NCBI GenBank assembly: GCA_900542275.1
Contig: UQMW01000007.1
Span: forward strand, 7,215-71,214
DNA: 64,000 bases
Direction of reading: 5' to 3'
Source of the DNA: an uncultured Collinsella sp.
GTDB lineage: Bacteria > Actinomycetota > Coriobacteriia > Coriobacteriales > Coriobacteriaceae
The notes under the pieces were generated by a model. The model was not told the DNA's origin. It worked only from the letters and a program-made list of their open reading frames with translations, and did no database searches. Of this stretch, positions 7,023 through 16,168 are shown in pieces; within the stretch, counting starts at the first letter, position 1; each line of letters opens with the position of its first letter. Both the position numbers and the translations under genes were made by a program.

Positions 7023-10000
7023 ATGAAAGCGAATTCGGGCAAATCTAAGCAGAGTAATAAAGCGACGCGCCGTGTACTGGCAGGCGTTTTGTGCGGAGCC
7101 TCCGTTTTGAGCCTGGTACTGTCGCTCGTCATGCCTCCGATCTCGCAGGCCATCGCCAACGATGCCCAGACGGTTTCTACCGAGGAAACTGTGATGGGGG
7201 GGGGTTCCTCAACTGAGTCTACTGATGTAGAAAACACCAACAACGGGGACGCCGAAAACCAGAATAGCAGCGATGCCGAGAATGAGGCGAACGAGGATAC
7301 CGTTGCACCAGACTCGACAGCCGATGACGCGGAGGCCGAGGGCGCCGTGCAGCCTGCGGATGATGATGCTAACGACGAGGGCACGATCGCACTTGCTGCA
7401 GAGAATGGATCGACTCATGAAATCAGGAGTGGAGCTGAACTCAGCTCGAAGCTTCCTGACAAGAGCTTTCGCGATAATGAGGGCCGGGCTACTTTTACGC
7501 TTGTTAACAATATTGAATGCAACGATGAGATTAGGCTTGAACAAACTGACGATAACCCCATCAATATCACCCTTGACCTAAACGGTTGTAAGATTAAGCA
7601 CTCGAGTGACAACAAGCCGTTATTCGATGTTGCTGGCGGCGCAACACTTACAATTATGGATTCCAAGCAGGAGAGTGAGAAGGTCAGCGGGGGCCAGCCG
7701 CTGACTGATCGGGGGCAGAGCCTGAATGCCGATAATTATGACAACTATGCCGCCAATTATGGCAAGAACGCCAATCTGACTTACGTTAAAGATAACGATA
7801 ACATTCCATCTAATCTTACCTACTACGTGACCGAATCGTCCCCGAACGAAACAGGCACAACCGAGACACTTGTCAAACATGATGTTGAGATTAAAGGTGC
7901 CATCGTGGCGTGCGGCGGCAGCAGCGCAAATCTAAGGCTCATCAATCTGTATAACAAAAAAGGCAAGGGCGGCACGTTTAACCTTGTGAGCGGCGCGATT
8001 ACGCAAAAACAGGGCAGCAGCGTTGGCAGCTTGGTCTATGCCGAGGGCGGCTCTATCGTCAACATGGGCGGCGGCTACGTGTGTGGCGCTTCTAGCTCGG
8101 GCGCGGGCGCGGGCATTATGGTGTCCAACGCGAGTGGCGGCGCTTCGACCCTTAATTTGACCGGTGGCGTAGTTGCCGGCAACCGCGCTCCTAGTGGCGG
8201 CGGTGTGTTTGGCAACGCTTCCACGGTCACCATAGCTGGTGGCGTAATCTCCGGCAACAGCACGCTTGCTTCTGGTGCCGGTCTCGGCGGCGGCATCATG
8301 GCTTCAGGCGGTAAAGTTACCGTTTCTGGTGGCCATATCACGAATAATAGAATGGCTAAATTCTGTGGCACGGATGGCAGTGGTTGTCATGGCGGCGCTG
8401 GGCTTGCTGCCAATAACGGCGCCCATGTCACTATTTCCGGTGGCCAGATTACCGGCAACTATTCCGAGGAAGCTGGCGGCGGCGTTTACGTTACCAATCT
8501 TAATCGAGGAGATATGGCATGGCTCGACATTACGGGAGGATATATTGCCTCTAACGTGAGCTTCCGATCTGAGGGTGCTGGCATTCGAGTGGGCCAGAAG
8601 GTTGACGCGATGATTGGCGACACTCCAGACAACAACGGCACTCCAGGCAGCAAAGTTTACATCACTAACAACTGCTGCATGTCTCGTTTTGACTGGGGCG
8701 GCGGCGGCATCTTTGTTCAGGGTGATTCGAAAAACGCGGATAAAGCAGGCAGGCTGTTTGTATACAACTCGTATATAAGCAGTAATACCGCTGGCGGCTA
8801 TGGCGGTGGCGTTGCAGTCTGCCCGACGGGCAAGACGTTGGTAACGAACACTGAGGGCACGGCAATCTTTGGCAATTCGTCTGCTGGCAATGATACTAAT
8901 TTCATAGAATACAAACGGGAAGATGGCAGTGGTAATGATGGTACGCCCCATCTTTCAGGTGGTGGTATTGCTGATACTAATAAGACTGAAGATAGAGAGG
9001 CATACAACTCACCCGATTTCCGCGAGTCCGGTCATGCCGATTTCTTCCTCGCAGCGCGGGATCACAATACGCCGGTCGCAGTGGTATCCGGCAAGATGCT
9101 TGGCGATATAGACGCCAAGTACTCGGGAAGCATTGAGCTAAAGAATCGCATCAGCATCCCCGCCAACGGTGTTGCTCAGGTAAAAAATAGCATCGGTCTG
9201 ACTTCGGGTGTTAGCGCCAAGGATAAAGCGGTGACTGACTTAGTACAGGGTACTAAAGTGACAACTTTCATCACGGGCAACTATTCTTGGGACCATGGTG
9301 GCGGCATCATGTCGAATGGCGACTTGTACCTAGGCGTGCCTGAGGATACGTACGTCTATCCGAGCCTTAAGTTGAAGGCAACCAAGGCGCTGAAAAATCA
9401 GCAGACCAATCAAAACATGAAGCTCGACAAAGACAAGTTCTCCTTCTCGGTCTACCGTAAGGATTCGGATGACGCGACGGAGCCCTTTTGGAATGACAAG
9501 AAATTCAACAATGGCGGCTGCACCTTGGTCGGAACCGCCAAGAATGATGCGAACGGTAACATCACCTTTGACCTTGGCGAACAGCTCATTGATAAGACTG
9601 TTAAGGCTAACGAGATTACATACTATTTGGTCGAAAATGCTGGCAATGATCCCGGCATCACGTACGATCCCGACATCACGTACGACTCAACCGTGTACAA
9701 GATTGTGGTGACGGTTCGGGACAACCAAACGCCACTCATGAATGTGCCGAGCAGGGAAGATCCAAACTTGGACGTTACTCTTTACGTTCACAACTATACG
9801 ATCACAAGCGTGAGTCTGGGAGATTCAACTAACTCGTTGGAAAAGAACGAGCAAGGCTATTATTCGATTGTCGGCCCCGACGGGGAAAAGACCTTCACCA
9901 ATAATTACACTCGGTACACCTCCAACGGCTCTTGGACTCCCAAGGCGACTAAGGTCGTTAAGGGTGGCGAGATGAAGGAGTTCACGCTCGAGTTTGCGGA

Positions 10001-10541
10001 TAACACGGGCTTCAAAGAAGCCGAGACGGTTAAGACCGACCCCAACGGCGTGATTACCACTACTGCCGACGGCGACAAATCCCAGACCCTGGGCTTCGGC
10101 GAGATTAAGTACAATCTTGCCAGTCTGAAGCAGAGTGATTCTGATGTTCCGGGCCGCGGTGCTTCCAAGACCTTCACGTACTATGTGCGAGAGAAGGGCG
10201 ATAGCTCGATTTTCTCGCATTACAAGTTCGATAATTCGGTCTACAAGTTCACGGTTGTTGCAACGGATAATTCCAAAAGGGACATCAGCTGTAAGGTGAC
10301 CTACAGGAAGGGGGCCGTTGACTCCGACGGTAACTGGGTAAACACCGATACTACGGATCACGAACTCACCGAAACCTCCATCCCCACCTTCACCAACACC
10401 TACTCAACCTCTTTGCCCCTTTCTGGTATGTCGGGCGTCACTCTGACGTACCTTGCCGGCGCGGCGATGCTTTGCGTCGCTGCAGCCTGGATGCACGTTC
10501 GTCGCAAGGCGAGCGCGAAGGGAGGTGAGCGTCGTGAATAA
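7023..10541 (+). CDS. Large LPXTG-type surface adhesin / pilus tip protein
   Basis: A 1172-residue cell-wall-anchored protein. It has a twin-basic signal peptide (about residues 1-43), a long acidic low-complexity stretch to about residue 125, and a right-handed beta-helix built from many short GG-containing turns (VSGGHITNN, ISGGQITGNY, about residues 290-600). Two Spy0128-like isopeptide pilin domains follow (ATKAL...YYLVE near 785-905 and ATKVV...YYVRE near 970-1125). The sorting signal is LPLSG at about 1131-1135, then a hydrophobic segment and an RRK tail. LPLSG replaces the Thr of LPXTG by Ser. Size and domain order suit a tip adhesin. A run of nine G at codons 58-61 could make expression phase-variable. 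It overlaps the next gene by 8 bases. Confidence 0.85.
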   Translation: MKANSGKSKQSNKATRRVLAGVLCGASVLSLVLSLVMPPISQAIANDAQTVSTEETVMGGGSSTESTDVENTNNGDAENQNSSDAENEANEDTVAPDSTADDAEAEGAVQPADDDANDEGTIALAAENGSTHEIRSGAELSSKLPDKSFRDNEGRATFTLVNNIECNDEIRLEQTDDNPINITLDLNGCKIKHSSDNKPLFDVAGGATLTIMDSKQESEKVSGGQPLTDRGQSLNADNYDNYAANYGKNANLTYVKDNDNIPSNLTYYVTESSPNETGTTETLVKHDVEIKGAIVACGGSSANLRLINLYNKKGKGGTFNLVSGAITQKQGSSVGSLVYAEGGSIVNMGGGYVCGASSSGAGAGIMVSNASGGASTLNLTGGVVAGNRAPSGGGVFGNASTVTIAGGVISGNSTLASGAGLGGGIMASGGKVTVSGGHITNNRMAKFCGTDGSGCHGGAGLAANNGAHVTISGGQITGNYSEEAGGGVYVTNLNRGDMAWLDITGGYIASNVSFRSEGAGIRVGQKVDAMIGDTPDNNGTPGSKVYITNNCCMSRFDWGGGGIFVQGDSKNADKAGRLFVYNSYISSNTAGGYGGGVAVCPTGKTLVTNTEGTAIFGNSSAGNDTNFIEYKREDGSGNDGTPHLSGGGIADTNKTEDREAYNSPDFRESGHADFFLAARDHNTPVAVVSGKMLGDIDAKYSGSIELKNRISIPANGVAQVKNSIGLTSGVSAKDKAVTDLVQGTKVTTFITGNYSWDHGGGIMSNGDLYLGVPEDTYVYPSLKLKATKALKNQQTNQNMKLDKDKFSFSVYRKDSDDATEPFWNDKKFNNGGCTLVGTAKNDANGNITFDLGEQLIDKTVKANEITYYLVENAGNDPGITYDPDITYDSTVYKIVVTVRDNQTPLMNVPSREDPNLDVTLYVHNYTITSVSLGDSTNSLEKNEQGYYSIVGPDGEKTFTNNYTRYTSNGSWTPKATKVVKGGEMKEFTLEFADNTGFKEAETVKTDPNGVITTTADGDKSQTLGFGEIKYNLASLKQSDSDVPGRGASKTFTYYVREKGDSSIFSHYKFDNSVYKFTVVATDNSKRDISCKVTYRKGAVDSDGNWVNTDTTDHELTETSIPTFTNTYSTSLPLSGMSGVTLTYLAGAAMLCVAAAWMHVRRKASAKGGERRE
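7196..7204 (+). repeat. G9 homopolymer in the adhesin gene
   Basis: Nine consecutive G at codons 58-61 (Met-Gly-Gly-Gly), between the signal peptide and the first folded region. Loss or gain of one base would stop translation early. Such tracts are known contingency loci in surface genes of other bacteria. Confidence 0.6.
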
Positions 10542-12204
10542 GAAAGTTTGCTCCTTCCCGATCTTGTTTGCGCTGCTTGCCCTCTTGATCGGCACCTGCG
10601 CGGTTGTGTTCCCCGCTTCCGCGCAGGCCGCGCCGACCTCGACCGGTTCCATCACGGTGAGCGGCACCGTGGCGAGCAGCTACGACGCCTACCAGATCTT
10701 TAGCGCCAACGTTGTCGACGGCGACAGAGACGCCAAGATCGCCACCGATCCCGCCTGGGCAAGCGACGCCGTGCGCGACGCCGCGCTGCCTGTGCTGCAC
10801 AGCGCCGGCATGCCCAATTCCCAGACCACCGCGCAGGAAGCTGCCGAGTGGCTCGACACCGATTCCCACCTTACGAGCGCGCTGAGCGCACAGCTCGCTC
10901 GTTCCCTCCAGAGCTCTGGCGCCGTGTCCGTGGCCCTTAACGCGGGCACGACGGCCGAGCTGCCCTGCGGCTACTGGCTCATCGTCGCCAAAGACGACGC
11001 CATCGCCCAGGGCGAGGCCGGCACCGCGCCGATCATGACCCTGGTCGGCGGCAGCGCCGTCACTGTTAAGCCCAAGGCCTCAACGCCCAAGGTGGCCAAG
11101 CACGTGCTGGAGGACAGCACCGCCGCCTGGCAGAAGGCCGCCGACGCCACGGTCGCAGACGACCTGTACTGGCGCCTCTCGGCCACGGTCCCGGCGGGGC
11201 TCACCGCCTACGACACCTATACGGTGCAGTTCGTCGACACCATGAGCGCGGGGCTCGACCCCTCCAAGGTGGCCGCGAGCATGCGCGTGTACGTGGCGGC
11301 GGGCGCGGACGGCGGCTTCGACGCCGTTGCCACCGGCAAGGACGGACGCGCCGGCACCAAGGCCGCGAAGGGCTGGACCGACATCACGGCCCAGTGCGCC
11401 ACCAAGGTAGCGGCCGACGGCAAGACCTTCACCGTGCGCACCGGCGACCTGATCGCCGCGCTCGGCGGGGCCGACGCCTTCGCCGCGGGCGCCCGCGTGG
11501 TTGCTGTCTACAATGCGCCGTTGGGGACCAACTGCAATCGAGGTGCCACCAAGGGCAACCCCAACGAGGTCTACCTTCGTTACCCGCGCTCTCCCCTCGC
11601 CGACCAGTCCGGCGACGCCGGCTTTACCCGCACGCCGAGCGATGATGCGTGCGCCTACACCTGGGATCTCGCGCTCACCAAGCGCGGCAGCGACGGCGAC
11701 AAGCCGCTTGCCGGGGCGGTCCTGAGCATCGCCGACGACCGCGGTCGCACGCTGGCGGCCGACGGCACGTGGGATGCAGAAGGCAAGGTCACCGTCACCA
11801 CGGGCGAGGACGGCCGCGTGACCGTCTCGGGCGTGGACTCGGGCAAGCTGGAGGTTCGCGAGCTCAAGGCGCCCAAGGGCTACACCGCCTTTGAGGGCAC
11901 GCGCTCCGTGACGGTCAAGGCCGAGGGCCTGGACGTCGACCAGGTGGCCGCCGCCAAGCCCAAGCTCACCATCACGGCCGAGTCGCCCCTGCGCGCCGAC
12001 AGCGCGGACGGGTCGACGGGCAGCCTGGAGGCGTCGCTCATCAACACGCCTACCGGCACACCCCCTAGCATTACCACCGGAGGCTTTATGCCCTCGACTG
12101 GCGATATGGCAATGTACGCCGCGGCCGCCGCAGCGGTCGCCGGAGCCGCGCTCATCGTGGTCGCGCTCCTGGTCAAGCGGGGAGGTGGCAGCCATAAAGA
12201 GTAG
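10534..12204 (+). CDS. Minor/accessory pilin with MPSTG sorting signal
   Basis: A 556-residue secreted protein. Signal peptide about residues 1-30 (ends near SAQAAP), an opening VSGTVASSYDAYQIFSA segment typical of SpaH/FimA-like pilins, a fimbrial isopeptide D2-like domain (DTYTVQFVDTMSAGL), and a Cna-B/SpaA-like domain with an E-box-like LEVRELKAPKGY. The sorting signal is MPSTG at about residues 519-523, then a hydrophobic segment and a KR tail. GTG 10534 lies 4 bases after GGAGGTGAG, and the gene overlaps the adhesin stop by 8 bases, so translation is coupled. Its codon composition is much more G/C-rich than either neighbour, which suggests a separate evolutionary history. Confidence 0.82.
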   Translation: MNKKVCSFPILFALLALLIGTCAVVFPASAQAAPTSTGSITVSGTVASSYDAYQIFSANVVDGDRDAKIATDPAWASDAVRDAALPVLHSAGMPNSQTTAQEAAEWLDTDSHLTSALSAQLARSLQSSGAVSVALNAGTTAELPCGYWLIVAKDDAIAQGEAGTAPIMTLVGGSAVTVKPKASTPKVAKHVLEDSTAAWQKAADATVADDLYWRLSATVPAGLTAYDTYTVQFVDTMSAGLDPSKVAASMRVYVAAGADGGFDAVATGKDGRAGTKAAKGWTDITAQCATKVAADGKTFTVRTGDLIAALGGADAFAAGARVVAVYNAPLGTNCNRGATKGNPNEVYLRYPRSPLADQSGDAGFTRTPSDDACAYTWDLALTKRGSDGDKPLAGAVLSIADDRGRTLAADGTWDAEGKVTVTTGEDGRVTVSGVDSGKLEVRELKAPKGYTAFEGTRSVTVKAEGLDVDQVAAAKPKLTITAESPLRADSADGSTGSLEASLINTPTGTPPSITTGGFMPSTGDMAMYAAAAAAVAGAALIVVALLVKRGGGSHKE

Positions 12205-12312
12205 CTGGCAGCCCCACAGAGAGCGGGGCGAGACGTAGCGAAGCAGATGCTAAGACACAGACAGACAGATTTAGATCAAATGAACTTCAAGCAGAAAGCA
12301 GAGGAAAAGAAG

Positions 12313-14049
12313 ATGAGCATGAGCAAGAACATCGTACGCCTGGCAGTAACCGCAGGCCTCACAGCGGCGTTGAGCTTCGGCGGCGTCATGGCCCCGGTGA
12401 CCATGGCGTTTGCGGCGGATCCGGTGACGGCTCCGGATAATGGCATCATCATCGAGCAGACTAAAGACAATGCGACAACCACGTTTAAGGCATATCAGAT
12501 CTTTAAGGGTGATGTCGTTGATAAGACAGACAAGTCGGGTAAGGTCGTTTCAAATGTTGATTGGGCATTTGATGACAAGGCGACTCAGAAGGCCATCATC
12601 GATGCCATTAATGGCTCTCAGAAAGATGCACTGAAGGATGGTGCCAGTGCAGAGGATGTCGCCAACTGGTTGGCCGAAAATGTGAAGGATACCACGCCAG
12701 CGACGCGTGTCGACAAGGATAGCGTTCTCAATAAAATTGCCAAGGTGGTTAAGGACAAGGTCGCGCCGACGGGCGATTCCTTTATCGCGGGCGCCGCTTT
12801 TGTGCCCAAGAATGCTGATAATACTCCCAACACGGGCTATTACCTTTTTCTGACCGATGACGCCAGCATTGGCCAGTCGACCAAGAACAATAAGAAGAAC
12901 ACTGGCACCTCTCCGATTTTCGCTGTTGTTGGCGATTCCGGCGTAAAGGTGGCCGAGAAGACTAAGATTCCTACTGTCGAGAAGAAGATCAGGGACGACA
13001 AGCCCGACAGCAATTGGGCCGACAAGGCAGATTCCCAGATGGGTCAGGACGTCCATTACCAGCTGACGGGCACCTTTGCCGACAACATCGCCACGTTCGA
13101 CACCTACTATTATGAGTTTGACGACGTGCTCTCTGCCGGCCTTACGGCAAACGTGGGCACCATTGAAGTTAAAATCGGCGATAAGACCCTTTCGCGTAAC
13201 ACGACTGAGGGCGACAAGGCTGGTTACGATGTTTCGGTTGATGATTCAACTAACACGTTGACCGTAAAGTTTACCGACCTCAAAACTGCTGCGAACAAGG
13301 TCGGCGCGACGCTCGACGATAGATCCAATGTCGTCGTTACTTACACCGCTAAGCTCAATCCTGAAAAGGCCGCGAAAGTTATTGTTGGCAACACGGGTAA
13401 CGACAACACCGTAAAACTGATTTATTCCAACAACCCCATGAGTGAGGGTAGGGGCGAGTCCGTGACCGACACCGTCCGCGACTACACCTACGCGCTCAAG
13501 CTCGTCAAGGAGGACGCTGCCGATGAGAACACTAAGCTTGACGGCGTGAAGTTCACCATTCAAGCGACGAATCCTGATGAAAACAAACAGGGTGCAGCTG
13601 CCGGTATCAAGTATGTTCAGGCGGACGGAACCCTCTCCGAAACCAAGCATGAGTTCGAAACTAAAAATGGCGGAATAATCGAGGTTAAGGGCCTCGATGC
13701 TGGTACCTATACCGTCAAGGAGACCCACACCCTCGGCGGCTACAACACGCTGCCCGACTTCACCTTTAAGATCTCGACTGCTGATGGCGATCTTGCTAAG
13801 CCTGAGGGCGAGGACAATAATAAGCTCACCGTTAACGTGACCAAGGATACTTCTTCGCTTGTGAAAGACGCAACTGTGACCGGTGGTGTGGTTAACCTTA
13901 CTGTCCAGAACAAGAAGGGCTCCGGCCTCCCGCTCACCGGTCTTAACGGCGTGACCTTCACTTGGATCGCTGGTGGCGCGGTGCTGTGCATCGGCGTGGC
14001 GCACCTCATCCGCAGCCGTAAGCAGGCTGAGGAGTCCGAGCAGGAGTAA
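12313..14049 (+). CDS. Major (backbone) pilin, isopeptide fimbrial protein
   Basis: A 578-residue pilin. Signal peptide about residues 1-36 (MSMSKNIVRLAVTAG to AFAADP), N-terminal domain opening with TTFKAYQIFKGD, a D2-type isopeptide domain (VEKKIRDDKPD, then DTYYYEFDDVLSAGL), a Cna-B-like domain ending with VKGLDAGTYTVKETHT, and the sorting signal LPLTG at about residues 539-543, then membrane segment and RSRK tail. The Lys in VEKK is a candidate pilin-motif lysine for polymerisation. GAGGA at 12301-12305 supports ATG 12313. A start at 12247 would add a non-signal leader. Followed by a strong terminator at 14150-14187. Confidence 0.85.
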   Translation: MSMSKNIVRLAVTAGLTAALSFGGVMAPVTMAFAADPVTAPDNGIIIEQTKDNATTTFKAYQIFKGDVVDKTDKSGKVVSNVDWAFDDKATQKAIIDAINGSQKDALKDGASAEDVANWLAENVKDTTPATRVDKDSVLNKIAKVVKDKVAPTGDSFIAGAAFVPKNADNTPNTGYYLFLTDDASIGQSTKNNKKNTGTSPIFAVVGDSGVKVAEKTKIPTVEKKIRDDKPDSNWADKADSQMGQDVHYQLTGTFADNIATFDTYYYEFDDVLSAGLTANVGTIEVKIGDKTLSRNTTEGDKAGYDVSVDDSTNTLTVKFTDLKTAANKVGATLDDRSNVVVTYTAKLNPEKAAKVIVGNTGNDNTVKLIYSNNPMSEGRGESVTDTVRDYTYALKLVKEDAADENTKLDGVKFTIQATNPDENKQGAAAGIKYVQADGTLSETKHEFETKNGGIIEVKGLDAGTYTVKETHTLGGYNTLPDFTFKISTADGDLAKPEGEDNNKLTVNVTKDTSSLVKDATVTGGVVNLTVQNKKGSGLPLTGLNGVTFTWIAGGAVLCIGVAHLIRSRKQAEESEQE

Positions 14050-14149
14050 CGCTCGCTCACCCATCCCTTTGGCAGGTGGGATGTGATGGCCATGAGACTT
14101 GCGGACACTTTTCTCGTCCATCTACGTTCTTGCTTTGCCATTCTCTTTT

Positions 14150-14187
14150 CGGGGCAGACTCCGCGCTGGGGTCTGCCCCGTTTTTTT
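14150..14187 (+). terminator. Rho-independent terminator of the pilin operon
   Basis: CGGGGCAGAC (14150-14159) pairs perfectly with GTCTGCCCCG (14171-14180) and is followed by a T run to 14187. It separates the three pilin genes from the sortase gene. Confidence 0.9.
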
Positions 14188-14592
14188 GGGATAACGCAGC
14201 CAGCCTCCATCGTCCGATGCGGGCTCGTTCGTCATCGCGTTTCTTGACTCGTATGAGGTTCGGTTTAAGGTCCGTAGGCGCACGCGCGGTGTGGACGGTA
14301 GAAGGCATTTGCGCCGCAACAAGCGCAAATAAGAATGCCCGGGGTTCGGAGTCCGGACATTTAACAACACCGGAAACTGCTCACTCGCGCTTTCGAACAC
14401 TTACGCGGGGCGTGTCGTTTCCTGTAACGATTGTATCCCGAATCGCCCCGCCGATCCGGGACATTTTGAAAACGCAAATGCTGGCCTATGCTCGCGCCGC
14501 ACAATGCTGTCTAGCTGTGTTGTCCGGCGCGGAAGCTCGCGATTCGGCTATTATTTGTTTAGACAACCTGAGCTGTAGAGGAGTGACCGGCG
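14188..14592 (+). other. Spacer between pilin terminator and sortase gene
   Basis: About 400 bases with no supportable gene. An imperfect hairpin formed by GGCATTTGCGC and GCGCAAATAAGAATGCC lies at about 14307-14340. A TATTAT hexamer at 14549-14554 is a possible -10 for the sortase gene, but no good -35 was found. Confidence 0.4.
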
Positions 14593-15531
14593 ATGGTGCA
14601 GGGCGCCAAACATATGAAGAGCAATAACGCCGCGGACAACGGCGGCTCAAGCCCTCAGCCCAAACCTCAACCAAAGCCCAAGCGCCGTCGCAAGCGACTG
14701 CCGCGTTGGGCCGACCGGCTCATCACCATCGTTATCATCCTTATTGGCGTGGGCCTTATGACCTGGCCGTGGATCTTGGACCGGCTCGAAGCCTCGGGCG
14801 TGTTCAACCAGATCAGCACCGTGTCCAGCACCGTGGACGCGCTGTCTGCCGAGGAGCGCGAGCGCATCCTGCTCCAGGCGCGCTCCTTTAACGAGCAGCT
14901 GGCGGGCGAGGCCACCGAGCTTCCCGCCGACCAGATCGAGCCCTACGCCCAGCAACTCATCTTTGACCGCGATCCCATGATGAGCTGGGTCGAAATCCCC
15001 TCCATCGACGTGAGCATGCCCATCTACCACGGCACGAGCGAAGAAGTCCTTATGGCGGGCGTCGGCCACCTGGAGGGCACGAGCCTGCCGGTGGGCGGCA
15101 CCTCGACGCATTGCGTGCTCACCGCGCACTCGGGCATGCGCAACCTGAGCATGTTCGACGACATCCACTCGCTGGAGCCCGGCGACCTGGTGCTGCTGCA
15201 CACCATGAATAAGACGCTCGCCTACAAGATGGTGGACTCCGAGGTGGTGCTGCCCGAGGAGATGGAGTCGCTGACCATCGAGCCCGGCGCCGACAAAGTG
15301 ACGCTCGTCACCTGCACGCCCTATGGCGTGAACGACCATCGCCTGCTGGTGCATTGCGTGCGCACCAAGTACAACAAGAAGGACGTCGACAAGCAAAAGT
15401 CGCTGGCCGGCCGCCACTGGGGCAAGCGCGAGTTTGCCGTGCTCATCGTGGTCGTAGCCATTGTGCTGTTGCTGCTGGACATCGTGATCCACGCGGTCCG
15501 CAAGCGCCGCAAGGCCAAGGCCTCGGCATAG
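14593..15531 (+). CDS. Class C sortase (pilin polymerase)
   Basis: A 312-residue membrane transpeptidase that cleaves LPXTG-type signals and joins pilins. A basic, Pro/Lys-rich N-terminus precedes a transmembrane segment (about residues 43-61). The catalytic domain has His179 (LTAHSG), Cys241 (TLVTCTPYG) and Arg250 (NDHRLLVHC). A second hydrophobic segment near residues 278-300 followed by a basic tail is typical of class C pilus sortases. AGAGGAG at 14577-14583 supports ATG 14593. A second ATG at 14614 is possible. It is the only sortase in the window and is separated from the pilin genes by a terminator, so it probably has its own promoter. Confidence 0.92.
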   Translation: MVQGAKHMKSNNAADNGGSSPQPKPQPKPKRRRKRLPRWADRLITIVIILIGVGLMTWPWILDRLEASGVFNQISTVSSTVDALSAEERERILLQARSFNEQLAGEATELPADQIEPYAQQLIFDRDPMMSWVEIPSIDVSMPIYHGTSEEVLMAGVGHLEGTSLPVGGTSTHCVLTAHSGMRNLSMFDDIHSLEPGDLVLLHTMNKTLAYKMVDSEVVLPEEMESLTIEPGADKVTLVTCTPYGVNDHRLLVHCVRTKYNKKDVDKQKSLAGRHWGKREFAVLIVVVAIVLLLLDIVIHAVRKRRKAKASA

Positions 15532-15544
15532 GACATCGTTCAGA

Positions 15545-15579
15545 ACCACCACAATGGGGACAGGCACCTTTGTGGTGGT
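15545..15579. repeat. Family B repeat, short form
   Basis: ACCACCACAATGG (15545-15557) and CCTTTGTGGTGGT (15567-15579) enclose GGACAGGCA. One stem mismatch. Ten bases from a family A element. Confidence 0.75.
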
Positions 15580-15589
15580 CGGGACTTCC

Positions 15590-15654
15590 AAACCATCACA
15601 ACATTCGATGAAAATCGCGATTTTGGCGAAAAGCGTCGAATGTTGTGATGCTTT
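15590..15654. repeat. Family A hairpin repeat, copy 4
   Basis: Arms carry the CATCACAACATTCGA signature. The interior GAAAATCGCGATTTTG is itself palindromic and matches copy 3 in orientation. Confidence 0.8.
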
Positions 15655-15714
15655 TTGTTGCGGGCGGCGCGGTTTTCGCTGCGGGCGGGATGGTTTTCGC
15701 TATGGACGGTGCGG
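15652..15714. repeat. Three tandem 21-base units
   Basis: Units start at 15652, 15673 and 15694 with the pattern TTTTCGCTGCGGGCGGGATGG and a few substitutions. A fourth partial unit follows. This is a short minisatellite in the sortase-gatC spacer. No other feature is seen between it and gatC. Confidence 0.7.
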
Positions 15715-15856
15715 TTTCGCTGTAGAACCGCCGGCCCGCCGCCTGCCAGCCCACCACCCTCGTTACGTTTTCGCTGCATTTAGGTAAAGCACCTGCTCCA
15801 AGTGGCGTTGCCTTGTATACTAGAGCGGTTTATCTGTTATGCGGAAGGGAGCGCCT

Positions 15857-16168
15857 ATGGCACTCAGCGAGAAAGACGTGCGCGGCATCGCCGAGTACGC
15901 AAAGATCGCACTGACCGATGACGAGCTCGCCCAGATGACGTCCTACATGAACGACGCCGTCCAGATGCTCGAGCCCGTCTTGCAATATGACTTGCCCGAC
16001 GTGGAGCCCACGTTCCATCCCATCGGAAGCCTGTCCAACGTGATGGGCGATGACCTGCGCGAGCCCGAGCGCGACCTGCCGCTCGACATTGCGCTCGAAA
16101 ACGCCGGCAGCGCGCGCGACCGCTACTTCCGCGTGCCGTCCATTTTGGGAGAGGGGGAGAGCGAGTAA
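15857..16168 (+). CDS. gatC: Asp-tRNA(Asn)/Glu-tRNA(Gln) amidotransferase subunit GatC
   Basis: A 103-residue belt subunit that stabilises GatA-GatB in the tRNA-dependent transamidation complex. It has the family pattern of a helical N-terminus (VRGIAEYAKIALTDDEL), the VEPTFHP segment and a C-terminal RDRYFRVPSIL. GGAAGGGA upstream supports ATG 15857 rather than the in-frame ATG at 15839. The stop codon overlaps the gatA start by one base (TAATG), so translation is coupled. Confidence 0.93.
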   Translation: MALSEKDVRGIAEYAKIALTDDELAQMTSYMNDAVQMLEPVLQYDLPDVEPTFHPIGSLSNVMGDDLREPERDLPLDIALENAGSARDRYFRVPSILGEGESE

